A DNA stretch of 64,000 nt from Dioszegia crocea (Eukaryota; Basidiomycota; Tremellomycetes; Tremellales; Bulleribasidiaceae). Under the pieces are notes generated by a model. The model did not search any database, had not been told where the DNA came from, and worked only from the letters and a program-made list of their open reading frames with translations. A program made the position numbers and the translations under genes. Positions 56,512 through 64,000 of this stretch are shown here, piece after piece (the first letter of the stretch is position 1; each line of letters opens with the position of its first letter). The DNA is taken from contig BCKK01000002.1 in assembly GCA_001600615.1 (NCBI GenBank), positions 1,518,809 to 1,582,808 on the forward strand. Direction: 5' to 3'.

Positions 56512-57118
56512 CTACTCGACCATATTGACACCGTAACGCGCCAATTGGGCGCACGTCAGACACTGCAAGTCAGTATGCACTCGGTCACGATACGTCATCG
56601 ACACATACCATGACTGAAAGACGTCAGTATCGACCCTACATGTTTCAACGCAGAGGAGACTCACTCAGACCAGCAGGCATGAATTTGTCCGTCTTGAAGA
56701 AGCGGTATGCCATTGTCAAGAAGAGAATGGAGTTGACGACTGTCAAGTTAGTGCTGCAGATTATCTCGAGTCAGTAGCATGTCTCACACATGACAGGAAA
56801 GACATCAGCGCGGTTCAATCCGATAGCCTGGTCACATCAGCTGTGACTCTTGGCGCCTTGGGTTCGCCTCACGTATGACCCATATGCCTGGCCTGCTGCT
56901 ATCAGCCCGCCGGCGCTGAGAGATCAGCGAGATGTCGCGTAATCAAGGCAGTTCTTTCCAAGCTCACATCAGGGAGATGAGGGAACCGCGGCGAACAGCC
57001 CCGAGCAATCCGCCGGCGATGAGCAGAAGGGCGTAAACATAGCCTGCCGTCAGCCATTTCGCACTTTATCAAGACTGACCTAGCGTATCTGGTTGCGTAG
57101 CGAAGATAGAGGATGACA
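56512..57118 (-). CDS. TMEM14-family small membrane protein, 109 aa
   Basis: Seven minus-strand exons: 57118-57079, 57043-56968, 56915-56873, 56827-56788, 56739-56665, 56613-56609 (only 5 nt) and 56562-56512, 110 codons in one frame. Membrane helices read GYVYALLLIAGGLLGAVRRG, SLISLIAGGLIAAGQAYGSY, and RADVFPVMFVNSILFLTMAY RFFKTDKFMPAGLIM. The GxxxG-rich helices and the FMPAG motif before the last helix are those of TMEM14 (Pfam UPF0136), proteins of the mitochondrial or ER membrane linked in animals to heme precursor transport. The first intron uses GTCAGT. Confidence 0.85.
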
Positions 57119-57505
57119 TTCTGGATGAATGAGTGAACGAGAGGTTTAAATTTGTGCCGGTGCCGGGCGACCGGTGCGGCGGTGGTGGTGGTGGAATGCG
57201 GGGTAGATGTTCTGATGCGGGGAATTCTGATTAGCGGAATCAGATATATGATTAGTAAAGCGGTTCTCCTATGACGCGCCTGGACTAAGGTCGAAGATCG
57301 ACTCAGGCTTACAGCTCTGCATTGCATCTCGTTCCTCTCGGGGGACGGTCAATCACACAAACACACTAACAAGAGAAGCGCATTACTCCTACTACGAGCG
57401 GAGCGACAGCCGGGTGCACATCGGCATACAGCCCACATCAACAGCCGAGCAGGTCTCGATCACGGAGCTATTCATCAGCAGCTCTACCCAGCCTCCTCAC
57501 TCGCT
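57119..57505. promoter_or_regulatory. Divergent promoter of TMEM14 and the RING ligase
   Basis: 387 bp between two divergent starts. A run of GGT/GTG triplets (57175-57192) is the only simple pattern. Confidence 0.4.
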
Positions 57506-59962
57506 ATGCCCACTCTGCCTCAGGCTACTCCCAACGCTAGGCCTACCCAACCCAAACCCGCAGGGCAGATGGATCGCCCTACAAACCCATCGCAGTGGCT
57601 CAATTTCTCCTTGCCACCTCGACAGCGACACCACGTTCCTGGATCGGGCATCCCGGGCGGGGTACCTAGACGCAGCCGCAAGGGCGAGTCATGGCGCGGC
57701 GGCGCGTTGTCTAGGGAGAGATTTGTCCATGCAAACTTCCGCTTCGTACTCAAGCCAACAGAGGTGGCGAGTTACGGTGCCCATTTTGCGGATCCCGATA
57801 TGTAAGTTTTGGGTGGGCGAAGCTGATGACAGCTCGTTGCATTGGCCACACATTCTTCAGGTCCTCGTCCCGACCTTCTCGGCATTCTCGGTAGCTCAAG
57901 GATACGTCTCGAGCGATCCTGCGCATCCGAGCCGAGAAGACGAGCTAGGCGTGTCTTTTGAGGACTCGGAGTTGGAGGGTTTAGGGGAGGATGGCGCGAG
58001 GATTCGCCAGAGGATGGAGGAGGAGCGTAGAGGTAGGATGTGCCCTATTTGTCTGGGCAAGCCAGTCGCCGGGCGCATGACAAAGTGTGGACATGTAAGT
58101 TGAGCGCGAAACATAGCTGATGATAGATCTTCTGCTTTCCGTGCATAATGCACTACATCCGCTTGTCCGACATTCCCGGCTCGGCCAAGTGTCCGATCTG
58201 CGGCGATACTGTGCACGAGGGCATGCTGAAGTCGGTCAAATACCTCGATGCGGCAGCGATGATTCGCTCCGCGAGAGGGGATGACGAGGAGGAACCGGAA
58301 ACGGGGTCGCCTGCCTTGTCTGCCCATACTGGCAGCTCGGTGCCGTATGGTGTCCAGGCTCATGAGCTTGCAATTCCGGGCATCATGGACGGTTTCGATG
58401 ACCACCAATCCGTTGCGAAACCAAGCGACCCGGACCATGGTAAAGGTCAGCAAATCCACATGCGGTTACTGCAACGGCCGCAGATGACGACCCTTGCCCT
58501 TCCCTCCTCGCCAACCTTCCCCTCCGACGTCATTCCCCCTCACACCGCTCCCTGGCACTTCCTTCCCGATGTTCTCGCCTTTTCCCGCTTCATGCTTGCC
58601 ACCCCCGAATACATGAATGACGAGCTTCAGCGCGAGCTCGACGAGTTACAGGCCGAGTGGAATTTACTCCGCGGCGATGACCTCGGGAGGGACTTTGTCA
58701 AGGCTGCAAGGGAGAAGGTTGAAAGGCAGGTTGGTAAAGTGCGGGCGGAGTTGATGACGGACAATGTGAGGCGCGGGGAGCGCGAAGCGAGAGAAGCTTG
58801 GGCGGAGGCTGTGGGCGGTGAGAAGCGAGACAGGGAGAGGAGGAAGGAGCGGGAGCGATTGTCGAAAGAGAGGGAGGAGCGGAAGATTGAAGCTTTGCCC
58901 GCCGAGGATATACCCACCGAGTTTTTGCAAGCTCAAAACCACTACGCCAAACTGCCACCGAATCTTTCCGTTGAACCCAATCCTATGCCCTCGCCTTTGG
59001 CTAAACGGTCTCGACGTCGACCACAACATCATTCCGCTCCAACTCAGTCACCCCCAGTACCATCTTACCACTTCTACCAATCTTCCCTCGGCGCGAATGT
59101 CTTCCTCCATCCTCTGGATATTCGGATACTTCTCGCTCACTTCCAATCGTACTCTCTGTTTCCCCCGACCCTTGCCTTTACATCCGACGGGTTTGACCCT
59201 GGCACCATCAATGACGATCTGCGCAAGCGATGCAAGTATCTATCCCATCTGCCGTCGGGTACCGAGGTTGTTTTCGTAGAAGCCGACCTTGAGTCTATCG
59301 TGGGCGCAGAGAGCCTGGCGGCGTTTGAACAGCCATTGAAAGCTCGGCGGCTGAAGCGACGCACGAGAGTGCAAAAGGAGGATCGAGCCAAGACGAAGTG
59401 GGAAAGGACTGAGAGGGATAAGATGCCGGTCGGCGCTACGCGGGAAGATCGCGAGTTTATGTCTGCTCTCGCGAGATCTGCAGTGGTAGAAAACACGTTG
59501 CACTGGGGAAGCACGGACGGCGCTTTTGGCACATCTGCAGGGAGCGGGTCCACCTTTGGCGAAATTGGGTCACCTTCGACATCACCAGGGACTAGAACAG
59601 GAGGCGGAGCGGTGTGGGGCCGACCGACCTTTGCGACTGCGCTGCATTCTACCAATACTGGAGGCACAGTGCGGAGGGCTGCGCCAAAGGAGAAGAGGGA
59701 AGGGACGGGGCCGGAGGAGGATGATTGGGATGTGCAAGCGGCGTGGGATGCGGCGTTTGATGATCTCAGTATGGAGGAGGCTAGACATGGGGCCAGGGTC
59801 AGTGTCAAAGGCGGGAATGGGGGAAAGAGGGGTGGCAGAGTGGAGGAGGAGGATGGGCCGGCAGTAGGCGCGGCAGGTGGCAGCGCGGGTGGGAAGAAGA
59901 ACGGGAAGAAGGGGAGAAAGGTCTTGGTACTTGGTGGTGGCGGACCGGGCACGAGACGTTAG
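57506..59962 (+). CDS. RNF10/MAG2-like RING-finger E3 ubiquitin ligase, 797 aa
   Basis: Exons 57506-57801, 57833-58094 and 58127-59962, 798 codons. The RING domain is split by the second intron: RMCPICLGKPVAGRMTKCGH joins IFCFPCIMHYI and then CPICGD, i.e. C-x2-C ... C-x-H-x2-C-x2-C ... C-x2-C (C3HC4). The flanking RFVLKPTEVASYGAHFADPD and WPHILQVLVPTF match RNF10 and its yeast relative MAG2. These ligases mono-ubiquitinate 40S ribosomal proteins in stalled-initiation quality control. The C-terminal half has a charged coiled coil (RKERERLSKEREERK) and a DUF-like region with FLHPLDIRILLAHFQSYSLF. A long antisense open frame over 59137-59952 is a codon-bias shadow. Confidence 0.92.
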
Positions 59963-60121
59963 CATAAACATCTAAATTTGTAATATCATGCGGATCCATC
60001 AATGTATCGTTTAAACATAGTATGCAGCAAGAACATTGAGATCTATTGATAGCGAAACGAAATTGTGGAGTTACACCTCTGCTCCCAACATACTAGCCCC
60101 CAATAAGTCGATACGGCCCGA

Positions 60122-62456
60122 TTACACAACACCCTTGGTGGTGTTCTTGCTGATGAGTCTCGCCTTTTCAATTTGTGCTTGACCTATGTCGTCAGTGGGT
60201 TGCTACGTGTCGTCCGCTTGTACTCACTTCGCTTGGCCAATGACCTCTTGTAGTCCACAATTGTAATCTCCTGTTTGGTAAGGTTCATGACCTTCTTGTC
60301 CTTGACCTCCCAGAGCTCCTCGGCGACTTGAGAAATAAGTCCTGGATGTTAGCTCAGGCGTTGTAGGTAACATACGGAAATCGTGCGAGACAATAACAAC
60401 ACCTCCCTCAAACTCCTTGATGGCCGCGGCGAGGGCATCGATCGAGCTCTGTTTAATAAGCACAGCTGGGCGGGCCACTCACCATGTCCAAGTGGTTAGT
60501 AGGCTCATCAAGAAGAATGACACTGGGGTGCTCCATGGCAAGAATAGCAAAGACGACACTAATCGTTAGCACCGCCGAAAGTCACAACTCACCGGTTCCT
60601 CAAACCATCCGACAGCTGACTGATGGGGTTGGTCTGGTGGGCGCCGGTGATACCGAATCGGCCGACCTGTCCACGCCAGAACTGCAGGTCCTTCTCGGGG
60701 AATTTGCTAGCGTACAAGCTTTGGATGTGCTCGACGGGTGATTTGTCGTATGGGAGTTGATCGGCCGAGTGCTGCGAGTACTTGGCGAGTTTGAGCTGGG
60801 TGTGGCGGGAGACGGTGCCCTCGGTAGGGTTCAGGGCACCGGTGATGAGGTTGAGGAGGGTGGATTTACCGGTACCGTTATCTCCGACAATGGCAATACT
60901 GACATCAGCCGTGTTAAGCGTCGCGACCTACCGTGAGTCCATGTCGACACCGACACTCAGGTCTTTGTAGAGGTAATCCTTCTTCTCGCCAGAGTATGAA
61001 AACGCCACGTCGCTGAAGGCAATAATCGGAGGAGGGAGCTTCTTGACGTCCTCAAAGTTGAATCGCAGCTGTTTGGGACCTTCCACCTTTTGGATCAAAC
61101 CGGCAGCCTCCATCTTGTCAATGATCTTTTGCTTGGACTTGGCCTGTTTGACCAAATTGGCGTATGTTCCGGCGGACGAAATGAATTCTAAAGTCAGCGC
61201 GCTCGGCTTCGACTCACTCTTGATGTGGGCAATTTCCTCCTGTTGCTTGGCGTACGCCTTCATTTGGTTGGTTTCGTTTTCACCCTTAGTTCGGACGTAG
61301 GTTGTGTAGTTACCACCATAGTACACGAGCTTCTTGTGCACGGTGAGATCGATGATGTTGGTGCAGACTTCGTCCATGAAATCGGCAGAGTGGCTGAAGT
61401 CAGCGCGCGAGAGGCCCAAACTCACGATGTGAAGATCAAGATGTGGTTGTAGGTGGCCAAGTACGCCTCAAGCCACACGACGGCACCCAAGTCCAAATGA
61501 CTGGTGGGCTCATCAAGCAACAACAAGTGAGGCTTGACGAAGAGCGCTCGGGCAAGCGCCACACGCATCCTCCATCCACCAGACATGTCCTTGGTTGGCT
61601 TGGCCATCATGGCGGTGGTGAAACCCAAACCAGAGAGCAAGGCACCGGCCTTGGCCTCGAATGTGGAGGGGTCCATCTCCTCCAGCTCCTCGTAAATCAT
61701 CTCCATGGCGAGCTCGTCGACGTCGTCGGCGGTGGCCATGTCCTCGGCCATTTTTTCAAGACGCGCCACCTTTTCTTTGGCAGACGCAACAATGTAGTCG
61801 ACAGCGTTGACCTCGGAAGGCTCGACGGCACCACTGACGAGGTAGATCTGGCCATTAGGTATGGTCGAGCAGTGGCACTTACATCGATGTGGTCGGGAAT
61901 GTCAATGTCTCGGTCGGCGAGCGATTGTAGGAATGTTGATTTCCCAGAACCGTTTTCACCAAGAAGACCATATCTGGATGTCAGCTAAGGTATTTGTGTT
62001 GAACTTACCGCTGCCCGTAATTGAGAGAGATCTCGGCACCCTCGATCAAAAGACGACCGTGGAATGACAGAGTGTACTGGTCAATTTTGATATCACGTCC
62101 TTTGACGTCGGAGACAAGGTTTCCAGCCTGAGATCAGCTAAGTTCATCCCGGAAAGTCTGGCTAGCACTCGTAGCCTGCGCCACATCGCCCATTCCCGCC
62201 CTACACCACAGGCAATCCGCGCAAAGCAACTCACCGCCGACCTGTCAGTGGCCATGTTCAACTTCTTCATAGCCTCGTGGGCATCAACCGTCGCCTGGAG
62301 GTTGTCGGTGCTGGCGCTCGCGCTCATGCTGGTCAAAGGTGTTGACCCGCCGTTGATGCTGTCGCCCGCAGGGGTGTTGGTCCCGGTGCCGCTCTTTGAG
62401 CTGGCCTTTGCCGCCTTTTCAGCGAGACGTTTGGCCTTGGAAGCGGAGGGCGCCAT
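60122..62456 (-). CDS. ARB1: ARB1/ABCF2, ABC-F ATPase of ribosome biogenesis, 638 aa
   Basis: Eleven minus-strand exons: 62456-62235, 62127-62009, 61973-61883, 61847-61426, 61393-61218, 61187-60932, 60898-60593, 60558-60483, 60448-60376, 60341-60228 and 60183-60122, 639 codons. It has two ABC domains and no membrane segment: Walker [10 protein letters not shown] and GDNGTGKST; signature [16 protein letters not shown] and [13 protein letters not shown]; Walker [14 protein letters not shown] and [13 protein letters not shown]. The ABC-F linker ([20 protein letters not shown]) sits between. The second signature reads LSDGLRN instead of LSGGQ, as in ABCF2. It is a cytoplasmic ATPase acting with pre-ribosomes. 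The N-terminus is Lys/Ala/Ser-rich. Confidence 0.97.
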
Positions 62457-62687
62457 TTTTGATAAGGAGTGTGGGGTAGTAGTGAGTAAGGAAGCCTGGC
62501 TATACAGATAGCGAGGACTAGAGTGTGTATACAAGTGAGTGATGGACAAAGGCGGGCCAGTAAGCTGGAGCTTTTAGGTGAAAAAAGTTTGAAACACTTA
62601 CGTCAGCCTCTAGACGTCATTCTCCTTTGACTTTTGCGTATACCTCTGCACTCTGTACATAGTCAACCTATAAGCTACCTTAACATC

Positions 62688-63620
62688 ATGGACGGCCGTG
62701 ATGATGATGTGGAGGAGCTGAACCAGCAGTATCCAATGCATCAAGAAGATATCAATCAGATTCTTACATACCTCTCGCTGCCTGCTTCCCCTACCCTCCC
62801 TCTACCCCCACTCGCTTTCCTCTCCTCGTACATTCATGTACTTCCCCCAGCCCTGCTTCGCCCTTTCTCATCCGTAACCACTCCACGGCAACGCTCTACA
62901 ATCCGGCAAATCAAATCCCGGCGACTCGTCTATGGCTCATCCTCACCCCCGCCGCCAGAACTCACCGCATCGGCGGGTCGGCTGCGGTGGCCACTGCTAT
63001 GGGAGAGGATGGGTGGAGCCGCTAATCTACCCCTCCCATCTGCGAGAGACGAGGAAGCTTGGGTTAAAGACCACTTCCTACCTGGAACAGAGGGCAGGCA
63101 GCAGGTCAAGAAGCTAGGGGGCTTTCTGAGGGGATTGGAGGAAGAGCGAGAGATGGATGAGATGCGTGCGGCGAAGCGAGCGGAGCGGCGGCTGGACAGT
63201 GTGGGCGAGGAGTTTGATGAGGAGAGTGATGAAGAAGAGGAAGGATTGCCAGGTGGTGTGTCAGCTGCGGCAGCGAGGCCAATCCAAGGGGCAGTAGGGG
63301 AGAATCAGGAGGAGGTGAAGCAGGCATTTGAGCGGAAACTCCTCGAGCTGTTTGTGGACGGTATGGATGTGAGTAGTTCTACACTAGCTAATGCTGACGG
63401 TCAGACAATTTCCTATTACCACGTCGATTTTACCGAGCCCGACCAGGTCGACCCCATCGCCGTTCGAGATGCCGAGGATCAGTATTTTGATCAGGAATCG
63501 CCGAACGAGCTCGATCCTGCACGGGAATCGCCTTTGGGAAGAGCCCGTCAAGCAGCTGCTGGAAAGCTGGGCGACATCGACACACCACCCCAGAACGGGA
63601 CCGGAGAGTATGATTATTGA
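62688..63620 (+). CDS. CCDC97-like protein (DUF2052 type), 298 aa
   Basis: Exons 62688-63368 and 63405-63620, 299 codons. The 36-nt intron between them is a multiple of three and stop-free (GTGAGT...CTGACGGTCAG), so it is easily missed. The C-terminus YYHVDFTEPDQVDPIAVRDA with EDQYFDQESP is the conserved acidic signature of CCDC97, a protein that associates with the SF3b splicing complex in humans. A charged coiled coil (GLEEEREMDEMRAAKRAERR) and an acidic run (EEFDEESDEEEE) precede it. The start ATG (catcATGg) is preferred to upstream in-frame non-ATG codons. It is divergent from ARB1 (231-bp promoter). Confidence 0.85.
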   Translation: MDGRDDDVEELNQQYPMHQEDINQILTYLSLPASPTLPLPPLAFLSSYIHVLPPALLRPFSSVTTPRQRSTIRQIKSRRLVYGSSSPPPPELTASAGRLRWPLLWERMGGAANLPLPSARDEEAWVKDHFLPGTEGRQQVKKLGGFLRGLEEEREMDEMRAAKRAERRLDSVGEEFDEESDEEEEGLPGGVSAAAARPIQGAVGENQEEVKQAFERKLLELFVDGMDVSSSTLANADGQTISYYHVDFTEPDQVDPIAVRDAEDQYFDQESPNELDPARESPLGRARQAAAGKLGDIDTPPQNGTGEYDY

Positions 63621-63856
63621 TTACGGGATTTCAAATCGACAAGGTCGCACCACTCTTCTACGCCATCGGCTCTGCCAGCCGGCTTGGGACCATAGCGCTG
63701 GATGTAGGTCAAGGCGAAGACCGGATTGTTCTTGGTAGTCGCCGCCTACTTCCCAAGGCGTGGAATCTGCGGGTCTGACGATAGAGGCTGGGGCGAGATC
63801 TGTACATGGTGCATGCACATCGCGACTTCAGCTAGCTAGACTACAGTTACCCCTGA
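63621..63856. other. Short gap between converging genes
   Basis: 236 bp separate the CCDC97-like stop from the stop of the minus-strand gene that enters from the right. No gene; a pair of 3' ends. Confidence 0.5.
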
Positions 63857-64000
63857 CTAATGGTGCATTCCCATATAAGCCATTGGAGGCGCAATATACC
63901 TTGTGCCTCCGGACTGACCATACGCCCTCCGCTCGTGACGCCGCATCGCCTCCTCTTCTTCAGGCGTCAACAACCCCGCCTCAAACTCCTTCAACAGCCC
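63857..64000 (-). CDS. Partial gene, 3' end only, function unknown
   Basis: A minus-strand frame enters from the right edge and ends at TAG (63857-63859). It reads GLLKEFEAGLLTPEEEEAMR then RHERRAYGQSGGTRYIAPPM and ends AYMGMHH. It is open over all 47 codons, with an amphipathic charged helix. The rest of the gene is outside the window, so the family cannot be told. Confidence 0.6.
   Translation of the reverse strand, partial: GLLKEFEAGLLTPEEEEAMRRHERRAYGQSGGTRYIAPPMAYMGMHH

Noticed and set aside
59137..59952. 271-codon open frame antisense to the RNF10-like gene
   Set aside because: Codon-bias shadow; low-complexity Pro/Ser text.

Overview
This window reads as nuclear DNA of a basidiomycete fungus, most likely a Tremellomycetes yeast (Cryptococcus/Kwoniella/Saitozyma-like). 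The evidence is many short introns (mostly 36-60 nt) with GTRAGT-type donors and a CTGAC branch site just before the acceptor, close-packed genes on both strands, and a secreted CPL1-like cysteine-rich protein. Gene models were built by hand splicing. For nearly every model the exon phases add up to one open frame, which is the main support for the boundaries. Names rest on recognised sequence motifs; no search could be run.

The left part (about 1-17 kb) is gene-poor and unusual. It holds the 5' part of a Pro/Ser/Tyr-rich gene (minus, running off the left edge), a 364-aa orphan (2243-3533), and a divergent pair of dead genes. The pair is a decayed phosphomannomutase (minus, about 5945-7081) and a decayed, truncated acetyl-CoA transporter (plus, about 7745-8846). 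Next come a Zn2Cys6 transcription factor with two homopolymer frameshifts (9332-12225), an orphan (12428-13289), a 30-bp tandem repeat, a ZZ-zinc-finger protein (13722-15651) and a poorly supported short gene near 16.6-16.9 kb. Five isolated N bases lie at 7310-7355.

The right part (about 17-64 kb) is dense and conserved. In order it carries: a DHA2-type MFS transporter; a ZIP metal transporter; a glutathione S-transferase ending in SKL; UBA4 (Urm1 activation), divergent from a METTL21-like methyltransferase; RIX1 (60S ribosome assembly); LCL2 (ER quality control); DIS3/RRP44 (exosome), divergent from ALG2 (N-glycan assembly); a WRAP53/TCAB1-like WD protein, divergent from a 2,123-aa ULP2-like SUMO protease; MIX23; ARG1; TRS23 (TRAPP); an NmrA-like Rossmann protein; a CPL1-like secreted protein; a 635-aa orphan; TMEM14; an RNF10-like RING ligase; ARB1 (ABC-F); a CCDC97-like protein; and the 3' end of one more gene.

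No operon-like pathway or clearly new defence or biosynthetic system is visible. The most informative features are the co-decayed divergent gene pair, the frameshifted but splice-intact transcription factor with its 18-nt zinc-cluster microexon, the partial exon+intron duplication at that gene's 3' end, the PTS1-tagged glutathione transferase, and a recurring GTCAGT splice donor.
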